Below are positions 57,376-64,000 of a stretch of DNA of 64,000 bases, piece after piece. The notes under the pieces were generated by a model. The model made no database searches and had not been told where the DNA came from. It saw only the letters and a program-made list of their open reading frames with translations. A program made the translations under genes and the position numbers. Origin of the DNA: an uncultured Sterolibacteriaceae bacterium (lineage in GTDB: Bacteria; Pseudomonadota; Gammaproteobacteria; Burkholderiales; Rhodocyclaceae); contig CALARK010000021.1 in assembly GCA_937888595.1 (NCBI GenBank), positions 372,001-436,000 of the forward strand. The letters are read 5' to 3'. Each line of letters begins with the position of its first letter. Positions within the stretch are counted from its first letter, which is position 1.

Positions 57376-58356
57376 ATGAGTCACGCGATCCGCATCCATG
57401 CGACCGGCGGCCCGGACGTCCTGCGCTGGGAAGAAGTCGGCGACGGCGGGACGGCGCTGCAACCGGGCGAAGCGCGCGTGCGCCATGCCGCGGTGGGCCT
57501 CAATTTCATCGACGTCTATCACCGCACCGGCCTGTACCCGCTGCCGCTGCCTTCGGGCATCGGACTGGAAGGCGCCGGCGTGGTCGAGGCCGTCGGCAGC
57601 GGGGTGAGCGATCTCGCCGTCGGCGACCGGGTCGCGTATGCCGGCGGCTCCGTCGGCGCCTATGCCGAGGTGCGCACGATTCCCGCCGACCGGCTGGTGA
57701 AGCTGCCCGATGCCATCGACTTCAACACCGCCGCCGCGATGATGCTGCAGGGCATGACGGCGCAGTACCTGCTGCGCCGCACATTCCGGGTTCAAGCAAA
57801 TGACACGATCCTCATCCATGCCGCGGCCGGCGGCGTCGGCCTGCTCGTCTGCCAGTGGGCGAAGGCGCTCGGCGCTACGGTGATCGGCACGGTCGGGTCC
57901 GACGAAAAGGCGGCGCTGGCCCGTGCCCATGGCTGCGACCACCCGATCGTCTACACGCGCGAGAACTTCGTCGCGCGCGTCAGGGAAATCACCGGCGGTG
58001 CCGGCGTTCCGGTCGTCTATGACTCGATCGGCAAGGACACCTTCACCGGCTCGCTCGACTGCCTGTCCCCGCTGGGCATGATGGTCAGCTTCGGCAGCGC
58101 GTCCGGCCCGGTACCGCCGTTCGACCTCGCCGAACTGGCGAAGCGCGGCTCGCTGTTCCTCACCCGGCCCTCGCTGTTCGCCTATACCGCGAAGCGTGCG
58201 GACCTGCTGCAGAGTGCCGGCGAACTGTTCGACATGGTCGTCGCCGGAAAACTGAAGGTCGAGGTCAACCAGACCTATGCGCTCAAAGAGGCCGCCCAGG
58301 CCCATGCCGATCTCGAAGCGCGCCGGACGACCGGGTCGACGATCCTGCTGCCATGA
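57376..58356 (+). CDS. qor: NADPH:quinone oxidoreductase (zinc-independent MDR family)
   Basis: 326 residues from ATG 57376. Medium-chain dehydrogenase without structural zinc cysteines: VGLNFIDVYHRTGLYPLPLPSGIGLEGAGVVEAVG, NADPH site HAAAGGVGLLVCQWAKALGA, VYDSIGKDTFTGSLDCL. Reduces quinones by one electron. The N-terminal EEVGDGGTALQPGE carries a degenerate 24-bp element in frame. Overlaps the ParA-like gene downstream by 4 bp. Confidence 0.92.
   Translation: MSHAIRIHATGGPDVLRWEEVGDGGTALQPGEARVRHAAVGLNFIDVYHRTGLYPLPLPSGIGLEGAGVVEAVGSGVSDLAVGDRVAYAGGSVGAYAEVRTIPADRLVKLPDAIDFNTAAAMMLQGMTAQYLLRRTFRVQANDTILIHAAAGGVGLLVCQWAKALGATVIGTVGSDEKAALARAHGCDHPIVYTRENFVARVREITGGAGVPVVYDSIGKDTFTGSLDCLSPLGMMVSFGSASGPVPPFDLAELAKRGSLFLTRPSLFAYTAKRADLLQSAGELFDMVVAGKLKVEVNQTYALKEAAQAHADLEARRTTGSTILLP
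57433..57456 (+). repeat. 24-bp dispersed element, copy 14 (inside qor, degenerate)
   Basis: GAAGTCGGCG, ACGGC, GGGACGGCG. Parallel and in frame with qor (E-V-G-D-G-G-T-A). Confidence 0.6.
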
Positions 58357-58985
58357 GGCAGAGCTTCCTGATCGCCAACCCGAAGGGCGGGGTCGGCAAA
58401 AGCACGCTGGCCACGAATCTGGCCGGCTGGTTCGCACGCAACGGCAGCCGCGTCATGCTCGGCGACATCGACCGCCAGCAGTCTGCGCGTGCCTGGTTGC
58501 GCCTGCGGCCGCCTTCGCTGCCCTATATCGCTTCCTGGGACATGCGTCCCGGCGAGCCGGCGCGGCCGCCGCAGGAAACGACGCACATCGTGCTCGACAC
58601 CCCGGCCGGCCTGCACGGCAAGAAGCTCGCCCACGCGCTGCGGGCGGTCAACCACGTCATCGTCCCGCTCTCGCCCTCGCTGTTCGACATCCTGGCGACC
58701 CGGCAGTTTCTCGATGAACTGCTCGCCGAGAAGCAGGTGCGCAAGGAAGGCGTGCGCATCGCCGTGGTCGGCATGCGCGTCGATGCACGCACGCGGGCGG
58801 CCGGCGAACTGGAGCGCTTCCTTCTCGATACCGGCCTGCCGGTGGTCGCCCACCTGCGCGACACGCAGAACTATGTCCAGGCCGCGGCGCACGGCCTGAC
58901 GATCTTCGACCTGCCCGCCTCGCGGGCCACGCAGGACTGGGACCAGTGGACCCCGCTCCTGCACTGGGTCGGCCGCGCTGACTAG
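58353..58985 (+). CDS. ParA-family ATPase, second orphan copy
   Basis: 210 residues. Deviant Walker A KGGVGKST 11-18, LGDIDRQQSARAWLRLRP Walker A' and VLDTPAGLHGKKL. Smaller than typical ParA and without a partner gene; similar small ParA proteins position cytoplasmic cargo such as chemoreceptors in some proteobacteria. Overlaps qor by 4 bp and the convergent GGDEF stop by 4 bp. Confidence 0.82.
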   Translation: MRQSFLIANPKGGVGKSTLATNLAGWFARNGSRVMLGDIDRQQSARAWLRLRPPSLPYIASWDMRPGEPARPPQETTHIVLDTPAGLHGKKLAHALRAVNHVIVPLSPSLFDILATRQFLDELLAEKQVRKEGVRIAVVGMRVDARTRAAGELERFLLDTGLPVVAHLRDTQNYVQAAAHGLTIFDLPASRATQDWDQWTPLLHWVGRAD

Positions 58986-60046
58986 AACAGCTCCACCTCC
59001 GAAATCGGCACGGACGGCCCCTGCAGCTTGCCTTCCGCGACGAGCACCTCGTAGGCATGGCTCTGGTTGCGACCGTTTTCCTTCGCCCAGTAGAGCGCCT
59101 CGTCGGCGCTGTCCAGCACCAGGGAGTGGGTATCGCCGAGCTTGATCCGCGTGAAGCCGATGCTGATCGTCACCCTGCCGACCTGGGGGAAATCGAAGGA
59201 CTCGACACGCATGCGGAAACGTTCGAAGGTGCGCCGGGCATGGGCATATTCGGCCGGCCGCAGCAGGGCGACGAACTCCTCGCCGCCGAAGCGGAACAGC
59301 TTGTCCTGCACGCGGAAGCTCTCGCGCATCAAATTGGCCATCAGGATCAGGACTTCGTCGCCGATCAGGTGGCCGAAGCGGTCGTTGATGGACTTGAAAT
59401 GGTCGATGTCCATCACCCCCAGCCAGTGGTCGCGCGCCTCGGGGTGGCCCTGGCGCCGGTGCGGCAGATGCAGGGAGCCGAATGCCGCATCGTCCTGGCT
59501 GGGGATGTTGGCGAGGATGCTGATCAGGTATTCGTCGAAGGTCTTGCGGTTCAGCAGGCGGGTCAGCGTGTCGGTTTCGCTGTAGTCGAGCAGCGCCAGC
59601 ATGTTCTTCAGCAGCGCGGCGAGGCCGCGCACGATGTCGCATTCCGCCGTACTCGGCGGCGTGGGCCGCTCGACCTGCAGAAAGGCGTACGGTTCGTGGA
59701 GCGGAGTCCGCAGCAGCAGCAGGAAGCGCACCCGGTCGTCGGCCAGCTGGTCGATGCAGGGTTCGTCCTGGTTGCCGAGGCAGACCTGCATGTGGCGCTG
59801 ATTCTCGATCGAGCAGGTGCGTTCCGGCCAGGAAAACCCGTCGTCATGCGTGGTCGCCGCCGTCTCGCCGGCGCCGACTTCCACCGACAGGCCGACCAGC
59901 ACGTCGCCGGGCGGCATGAAGATCTTGTGCATTTCGGTCCGCGTCGCCCCGAGAATCGCATGGACCGCCTCGACCAGCCTTGCCTCGACTTCACCCCGCT
60001 TGCGGCAGCGCGAGATCAGGTCGACGTGGTACAGCAGCGGGTTCAT
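58982..60046 (-). CDS. GGDEF diguanylate cyclase
   Basis: 354 residues from ATG 60046, just after the TauE stop. N-terminal ~150 residues may form a GAF-like sensor (no membrane segment), then GGDEF domain with active-site GGEEF at 254-258 and an allosteric I-site RVQD at 245-248, 5 residues upstream, so product inhibition is likely. The sensor contains V-E-V-G-A-G-E-T-A from a 24-bp element. Makes c-di-GMP. Confidence 0.9.
   Translation of the reverse strand: MNPLLYHVDLISRCRKRGEVEARLVEAVHAILGATRTEMHKIFMPPGDVLVGLSVEVGAGETAATTHDDGFSWPERTCSIENQRHMQVCLGNQDEPCIDQLADDRVRFLLLLRTPLHEPYAFLQVERPTPPSTAECDIVRGLAALLKNMLALLDYSETDTLTRLLNRKTFDEYLISILANIPSQDDAAFGSLHLPHRRQGHPEARDHWLGVMDIDHFKSINDRFGHLIGDEVLILMANLMRESFRVQDKLFRFGGEEFVALLRPAEYAHARRTFERFRMRVESFDFPQVGRVTISIGFTRIKLGDTHSLVLDSADEALYWAKENGRNQSHAYEVLVAEGKLQGPSVPISEVELF
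59858..59881 (-). repeat. 24-bp dispersed element, copy 15 (inside GGDEF gene)
   Basis: On the minus strand GAAGTCGGCG, CCGGC, GAGACGGCG. Parallel to the gene, read as E-V-G-A-G-E-T-A. Confidence 0.72.
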
Positions 60047-60050
60047 CGAC

Positions 60051-60848
60051 TCAGAGGAACAGGCCATGCACCATCTTGGCCAGCAGCAGCAGGATGACGC
60101 CGGCGAAGATCTTCTTCAGCGTCGGCACCGGCAGGCGGTGGGCGGCCTTCGCACCGAGCGGCGCAGTGAGGATGCTCATCGCCACGCAGGCCGCCAGGGC
60201 GGGCAGGTGGATGTAGCCGAAGCTGCCGGCGGGCAGGTCCGTCGCGCCGACGCCGCCGACCAGGTAGCCGAGCGTGCCCGCCACCGCGATCGGCAGGCCG
60301 ATGGCGGCCGAGGTGCCGATGGCGTGGTGCATCTTGACGTTGCACCAGGTCATGAAGGGCACCGACAGCGAGCCGCCGCCGATGGCGACCAATGCCGAAA
60401 TCGCACCGATGCCGCTGCCGACTAGGAACATGCCGAGCGTGCCCGGCAACTGGCGCGAGGGCTTGGGCTTGATGTTCGCCAGCATCTGGAAGGCGACGTA
60501 GCTCATGAAGACGGTGAAGAAGATCGCCAGCGGCCGGGTGGGGATCAGGCTCGCCAGCTGCGCACCGAGGAAGGTGCCGATCAGGATGCCCGGCGCGATG
60601 GTCCTTACGATCGGCCACTGCACCGCGCCGTGGGCGTGGTGGGCGCGCAGGCTGGAAATCGAGGTGAACACGATGGCCGCCATCGAGGTGCCGAGCGCGA
60701 GGTGCATGAGATGGGCATCCGGAATGCCCTGCGCGGCGAACATCAGCGCCAGCACCGGTACCATGATCGCGCCGCCGCCGACGCCGAGCAGGCCGGCGAA
60801 GAATCCCGCCACGGCGCCCAGGGCCAGATACCCGGCGAACCAGATCAT
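60051..60848 (-). CDS. TauE/SafE-family membrane permease
   Basis: 265 residues with seven to eight hydrophobic segments: GAVAGFFAGLLGVGGGAIMVPVL, HLALGTSMAAIVFTSISSLRAH, IGAISALVAIGGGSLSVPFMTW and a repeat of the second half, the two-fold DUF81/TauE pattern. Members export sulfite, sulfoacetate or other organosulfur or anionic compounds; substrate unknown. 73 bp after the EVE gene on the same strand, with a hairpin repeat between. Confidence 0.88.
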   Translation of the reverse strand: MIWFAGYLALGAVAGFFAGLLGVGGGAIMVPVLALMFAAQGIPDAHLMHLALGTSMAAIVFTSISSLRAHHAHGAVQWPIVRTIAPGILIGTFLGAQLASLIPTRPLAIFFTVFMSYVAFQMLANIKPKPSRQLPGTLGMFLVGSGIGAISALVAIGGGSLSVPFMTWCNVKMHHAIGTSAAIGLPIAVAGTLGYLVGGVGATDLPAGSFGYIHLPALAACVAMSILTAPLGAKAAHRLPVPTLKKIFAGVILLLLAKMVHGLFL

Positions 60849-60850
60849 GA

Positions 60851-60891
60851 CCCGACCACCCCCAGCCCCGCCTTCCCAGGCGGGGAGACTT
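60851..60891 (-). repeat. GC hairpin repeat, copy C (before tauE-like gene)
   Basis: On the minus strand AAGTCT, stem CCCCGCCT / AGGCGGGG with GGGA loop, then CTGGGGGTGG. It sits in the 5' leader 3 bp before the permease ATG. Confidence 0.8.
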
Positions 60892-60921
60892 GCAGCTCGC
60901 TGCGCTCGAAAGATTCAGTCA

Positions 60922-61383
60922 TCACGCCATCAGGTTGTCGATGATGAATTTCCACTCCGCCGGATCGACCGGCGTGATCGACAGCCGGTTGCCGCGCTGG
61001 AGCACCTTCATGTGCGCCAGTTCGGGGTGGGCGCGCAATTCGTCGAGACCGACCAGCCGCGTCTTTTTCACGATGCGCACGTCGACATTCACCCAGCGCG
61101 GGTTTTCCGGTGTCGACTTCGGATCGAAATAGGGACTCTGCGGGTCGAACTGGGTACGGTCGGGATAGGCCAGTTTCGCCACTTCGGCCAGGCCGGCGAT
61201 GCCCGGCTGCGGGCAGGAGGAGTGGTAAAAGAATACGCCGTCGCCGACCTTCATCTGGTCGCGCATGAAGTTGCGCGCCTGATAGTTGCGCACGCCCCAC
61301 CAGTCGACTGTCCGGTTCGGCATCGCCAGCACGTCGTCGATGCCGACGACGGACGGCTCGCTCTTCATCAGCCAGTAACGCAA
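60922..61383 (-). CDS. EVE-domain protein
   Basis: 153 residues from a TTG at 61383 behind GGAGAG (RYWLMKSEPS is the family start; the TTG fits better than an upstream ATG). Motifs WWGVRNYQARNFMRDQMKVGDGVFFYHSSC, PGIAGLAEVAKLAYPDRTQFDP and WVNVDVRIVKK are typical of EVE (PUA-like) proteins, which bind modified bases in RNA or DNA. It lies beside 6S RNA and zapA, a conserved arrangement in betaproteobacteria. Confidence 0.9.
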   Translation of the reverse strand: MRYWLMKSEPSVVGIDDVLAMPNRTVDWWGVRNYQARNFMRDQMKVGDGVFFYHSSCPQPGIAGLAEVAKLAYPDRTQFDPQSPYFDPKSTPENPRWVNVDVRIVKKTRLVGLDELRAHPELAHMKVLQRGNRLSITPVDPAEWKFIIDNLMA

Positions 61384-61422
61384 GGCACTCTCCAAAATCG
61401 AAGTTAAGCGCAGCGGCCGAAG

Positions 61423-61442
61423 CAAAAAAACGCGGCCACCGC
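61423..61442 (-). terminator. Predicted terminator after 6S RNA
   Basis: On the minus strand GCGG-TGG-CCGC followed by TTTTTTT (seven T). Weak stem but long T-run, 23 bp after the end of the 6S terminal stem. Confidence 0.5.
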
Positions 61443-61464
61443 AAAGTGACCGCCTGGATGGGTT

Positions 61465-61660
61465 CCCCGCCGGTGCCGCTAGGCCGGCATCCTGAACCTG
61501 GGTTCAGATTGGTCGCGTTCCTGCCGCTTCAGGTGCACTCGACGGGGAGCGCTCACAACGGCGGCGTCCTTGGGCGGCGACCGATGCCAATTAGCATTGG
61601 TTCAAGGAATATATGGCCTTGGCGAACACTGCAGGGAATTCGGGTCAGCACCGCCGGGCT
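61465..61660 (-). ncRNA. ssrS: 6S RNA
   Basis: On the minus strand, about 195 nt between zapA and the EVE gene, the usual betaproteobacterial location. The ends pair (GCCCGGCGGTGC near 61659 with GGCACCGGCGGGG near 61465), and conserved internal segments are present: CCCTGCAGTGTTCGCC, CCTTGAACCAATGC, and CTGAACCCAGGTTCAG. The large central bubble is A/T-rich as expected. 6S binds sigma-70 RNA polymerase in stationary phase. Ends are approximate. Confidence 0.75.
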
Positions 61661-61679
61661 TGGCGCCCCGCCGACCGTG

Positions 61680-62012
61680 TCAGAACAGTTCGTCCTGCGG
61701 GGCGAGCGCTTCGTCCAGCCGCGCTTCGATGGCTTTGATTGTACGCCGCGTCGCTTCTGCGTCAATTGCATTTTCGGCCGGTGCCAGCGCGCCTGCGGTG
61801 CTTGCGGACTGCCGCGCCTGGTTGAGCTCATGGGCGAGGTTGAGCGCGGCCATCACCGCGAGACGCTCGCCGGTGCTCTTCGTCGCCGCGGCGATTTCCG
61901 CCATGCGCTCATTCAGCAACTCGGCCGCCGCCTGCAGCGAATCGGTTTCCGCGGGGGCGCAGGCGACGCGGTATTCGCGTCCCTGGATCTTGATGTCGAG
62001 CGTCGTGCTCAT
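61680..62012 (-). CDS. zapA: Cell division protein ZapA
   Basis: 110 residues. Begins TLDIKIQGREYRVACAPAE, followed by the coiled coil LQAAAELLNERMAEIAAATKSTGERLAVMAALNLAHELNQAR. Binds and bundles FtsZ. Overlaps zapB by 4 bp and is followed by 6S RNA. Confidence 0.93.
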   Translation of the reverse strand: MSTTLDIKIQGREYRVACAPAETDSLQAAAELLNERMAEIAAATKSTGERLAVMAALNLAHELNQARQSASTAGALAPAENAIDAEATRRTIKAIEARLDEALAPQDELF

Positions 62013-62203
62013 TCGGCCGGCAACTTGTCCATGAGGCCTTCGAGGCGCGTGCGCGCTTCGCTCATGCGATCGGCGAGATCCTGCTTTTCATCCTCGAGCG
62101 TACCGATGCGGCCGCGCAGCCGGTGGTTCTCGGCGCGCAGGAAGGCGCACAGGGCGACCACCTGTTCGACCTTGCTGCCGAGAGTGCCGAGATCCTCGTT
62201 CAT
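62009..62203 (-). CDS. ZapB-like coiled-coil protein
   Basis: 64 residues, almost entirely one coiled coil (KVEQVVALCAFLRAENHRLRGRIGTLEDEKQDLADRM). It matches the small ZapB-like (TIGR02449-type) proteins placed directly upstream of zapA in betaproteobacteria. Probably works with ZapA at the division ring. Starts divergently from btuB. Confidence 0.85.
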   Translation of the reverse strand: MNEDLGTLGSKVEQVVALCAFLRAENHRLRGRIGTLEDEKQDLADRMSEARTRLEGLMDKLPAE

Positions 62204-62286
62204 GGGCGCGCAGTTTGTTTGAAAAATGTTTAGTGGTCAAGCAGTTCGCGCAATGTGTGAAGGCAGTTTCACATTCGCGTGGCGAG

Positions 62287-62311
62287 AAAAGTCGGCGCTG
62301 GCGAGACGGCG
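62287..62311 (+). repeat. 24-bp dispersed element, copy 16
   Basis: AAAAGTCGGCG, CTGGC, GAGACGGCG. It occupies the -35 region upstream of the btuB promoter, with only 4 bp between its end and the -10 box. The remaining 62204-62286 holds nothing that I recognise. Confidence 0.82.
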
Positions 62312-62315
62312 TGCC

Positions 62316-62321
62316 TATAAT
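62316..62321 (+). promoter_or_regulatory. -10 box of btuB transcript
   Basis: A perfect TATAAT 9 bp before the riboswitch P1 stem. No TTGACA-like -35 is visible because the repeat element occupies that spot. Confidence 0.6.
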
Positions 62322-62330
62322 CCGCCCGCT

Positions 62331-62499
62331 TCGTCCGCGGTGCCCGCAGGGTTTTCGAACCCCGGGTGAAACGGGAAACAGGTGGAATGCCTGTGCTGCC
62401 CCCGCAACGGTAAGGAAGTGCGGAATCGTCCAAGTGCCACTGGGAAACCGGGAAGGCGACGGTTCAAGACTTCCGAGCCCGGAGACCGGCCACGGACGA
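62331..62499 (+). promoter_or_regulatory. Cobalamin riboswitch
   Basis: P1 TCGTCCG / CGGACGA (perfect 7 bp). Conserved core is intact: GGGTGAAACGGGAA, CAGGTGGAATGCCTG, GCTGCCCCCGCAACGGTAAG, GCCACTGGGAAACCGGGAAGGCG, and CTTCCGAGCCCGGAGACCGGCC (split here at most 20 bases per stretch by position). It senses adenosylcobalamin and represses the downstream TonB receptor when B12 is plentiful. Confidence 0.95.
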
Positions 62500-62615
62500 T
62501 CCGGTGAATGCGCTGCGGGGTGCGGTGCGTCGACGACTTGTCGTCGCTCCCGTTCCCCTGTGCATTCGTTTCCATTACCGGCCTGCGGGGACGCTGGCCG
62601 TACAGGGGGATTCAC

Positions 62616-64000
62616 ATGTCCATCCGTCGCATCAATGTTGCGCGCACGGTCGCTGCCGGCGCGCTATGGCTTTCTCTGGCACCTGCATTCGCATCGCCCT
62701 CCGTGGAAAAGGACGCCATCGTCGTCACCGCGACGCGCATTCCTTACCCCGAGGCCGAGGCCACCTATGCCGCCGAGGTGCATACCCGCGCCATGATCGA
62801 GGGCTCTGGCGCGCAGACCCTGGCCGATTATCTCGGCCAGCACAGCAGCCTGACCGTCATGTCCTATTACGGCAACCGGCTGATGCCGACCCTCGAAATG
62901 CGCGGCTACGGACTGGAAACCGGCAACCAGAACGTCGTGGTGACCGTCGACGGCCAGCGCCTGAATACCATCGACCTGCAGCCCCAGTGGCTGGGTACCA
63001 TTCCGCTCGCGAGCGTCGAGCGGATCGAGATCGTCAAGGGTGCGGGATCCGTCATGCACGGCGATGGCGCCATGGCCGGGGCGATCAACATCGTGACGAA
63101 GCCCTATCGCGGCGTCATGGCAGACGTGCGTGCCGGCGATCATGGCGCGACCTCGCTCTCGGTCGCCGCCGGGATCGATCGGGAGCGCTTCAGCGTGTCG
63201 GTCGGCGCCGACCATGACCGGTTCGGCGGCCTGGCGCAGGCCGACAGTACCGGCAAGCAGGACAGTACGGCGCTGCGTTCCGAGCGCCTGCAGGCGCGCC
63301 TGCGTCCTGTGCAGGGTCTGGAACTCGGGCTCGATGCGACTTCGGCGCATGCCGACACGCGCTACCAGAACCCGCTGACACGCGCGCAATTCAACGCCGA
63401 TCCATCGCAAAACGGCGGCATGAACGCCTACACGCATGATGTTTACGACGTCGACCAATGGCGCCTCGGCGCCGCCTATGCCATCACGGAAAACTTGCGG
63501 CTGACAGTGGATCATCGCCAGCTCGACAAGGAATATTTTTCGACCGCCTGGTGGGGCAGCTCGACCTTTTCCTACGACACGGCCGGCGACGATGCCGCAC
63601 TGGTCTATGCCGGTGAAACGATCGACCTGACGCTCGGCTGGCAGCAGGCCGATGCCGTGCGCCGGGCGACGACCAACCTGACCTCGAAGGACAACGACGG
63701 CCTTTACCTGCAGGGCACCTGGCGCATCGGCGCTACCAGCCTGAGTTTCGGTACGCGCCGCGAGAAGGTCGATTACGCCTACCGGCCGACCGTCGGGGCC
63801 GCCACGTCCGGTTCGCACACGCTCGATGCCTGGGATATCGGCGCCAATCATCGCCTCGATGGGCGATGGACCGTATTCGCCAACCTCAACAAGTCTTTTC
63901 AGGCACCGGATGTCGATCGTTTCTTCAACTGGGGCGGTGCCTTCAACGGCCTGATCGCGCCGGCGCTGGCGAAGACCCTGACGGCCGGTGTGCACCGTGT
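62616..64000 (+). CDS. btuB: BtuB-like TonB-dependent vitamin B12 receptor, 3' end outside window
   Basis: 461 codons are visible and the frame runs off the edge. Signal peptide ends near APAFASP; TonB box-like DAIVVTATR follows. The plug domain is clear: LADYLGQHSSLTVMSYYGNRLMPTLEMRGYG, VVVTVDGQRLNTIDLQP, VERIEIVKGAGSVMHGDGAMAGAINIVTK, then barrel strands. Ribosome site GGGGGA. The cobalamin riboswitch upstream supports B12 or a precursor as cargo. Confidence 0.9.
   Translation, partial: MSIRRINVARTVAAGALWLSLAPAFASPSVEKDAIVVTATRIPYPEAEATYAAEVHTRAMIEGSGAQTLADYLGQHSSLTVMSYYGNRLMPTLEMRGYGLETGNQNVVVTVDGQRLNTIDLQPQWLGTIPLASVERIEIVKGAGSVMHGDGAMAGAINIVTKPYRGVMADVRAGDHGATSLSVAAGIDRERFSVSVGADHDRFGGLAQADSTGKQDSTALRSERLQARLRPVQGLELGLDATSAHADTRYQNPLTRAQFNADPSQNGGMNAYTHDVYDVDQWRLGAAYAITENLRLTVDHRQLDKEYFSTAWWGSSTFSYDTAGDDAALVYAGETIDLTLGWQQADAVRRATTNLTSKDNDGLYLQGTWRIGATSLSFGTRREKVDYAYRPTVGAATSGSHTLDAWDIGANHRLDGRWTVFANLNKSFQAPDVDRFFNWGGAFNGLIAPALAKTLTAGVHR

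Noticed and set aside
63196..63210. Possible 17th element copy inside btuB
   Set aside because: Only GTCGGCGCCGACC is present; the A-rich left end and the GACGG right arm are missing, and it fits normal barrel coding.

Overview
This is chromosomal DNA from a GC-rich betaproteobacterium, most like the Rhodocyclales or a close relative. The evidence is the linked set lptB-rpoN-hpf-ptsN-hprK with a bifunctional HPr kinase, ribBA-ribH-nusB-thiL-pgpA, the rpsU-yqeY-dnaG-rpoD macromolecular synthesis operon, and zapB-zapA-6S RNA-EVE. No insertion sequence, prophage, integron or CRISPR array was seen. Genus-level assignment is not possible from sequence reading alone.

Layout: (1) 1-4.2 kb: a PAS sensor, a Tll0287-like haem protein, ubiJ, a Tim44-like membrane protein, ubiE and a DUF971 gene. 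(2) 4.3-6.4 kb: phoB-phoR behind a recognisable Pho box. (3) 6.4-15.9 kb, all on the minus strand: ribBA, ribH, nusB, thiL, pgpA, pncC, recA, recX, lptB, rpoN, hpf, ptsN and hprK, mostly joined by 4-bp start/stop overlaps. (4) 16.1-32.4 kb: a nitrogen-scavenging island. It holds a cyanate-type ABC transporter with cyanase (cynABD-cynS), then an FAH-family hydrolase and an LpxR-like deacylase on the other strand, then urtABCDE (urea ABC importer) running directly into ureDABCEFG (urease). Both plus-strand operons start behind sigma-54 type -24/-12 promoters, and the urea operon also has an NtrC-type GCAC-N7-GTGC site, so nitrogen control is likely; rpoN itself lies in the window. (5) 32.4-34.2 kb: djlA, three small genes (one a glutaredoxin-like protein) and tRNA-Ile(CAU). 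(6) 34.3-39.1 kb: rpoD, dnaG, yqeY and rpsU. (7) 39.2-51.1 kb: tsaD, plsY, folB, ybaK, xerD, ogt, proA, holA, lptE, leuS and uvrD. (8) 51.1-60.8 kb: two alpha/beta hydrolases, an HD-GYP protein, two orphan ParA-family ATPases flanking maeB and qor, a GGDEF diguanylate cyclase and a TauE-type permease. (9) 60.9-64.0 kb: an EVE protein, 6S RNA, zapA, zapB, and a cobalamin riboswitch driving a btuB-like TonB receptor that runs off the end.

The most unusual feature is a family of at least 16 copies of a ~24-bp element: left arm AAAGTCGGCG, five variable bases, right arm RRGACGGCG. Copies lie in both orientations, about one per 4 kb. Some fill whole intergenic gaps. Others lie inside essential genes (thiL, plsY, leuS, ureD, ureF and more), almost always in the same reading phase, so unrelated proteins share the peptide KVGAGGTA or, antisense, AVPPAPTF. 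In LeuRS the element occupies space without changing protein length. A second family of three copies is a GC-rich hairpin with an 8-bp covarying stem and a GNRA loop; one copy is translated inside uvrD and one forms part of the ogt N-terminus. These repeats are the best candidates here for an undescribed system, such as an uptake-signal-like or REP-like sequence.

Stretches over 300 bases without a protein gene: only 62204-62615, which holds one 24-bp element, a promoter -10 box and the cobalamin riboswitch. The 61384-61679 gap (just under 300 bases) is filled by 6S RNA.
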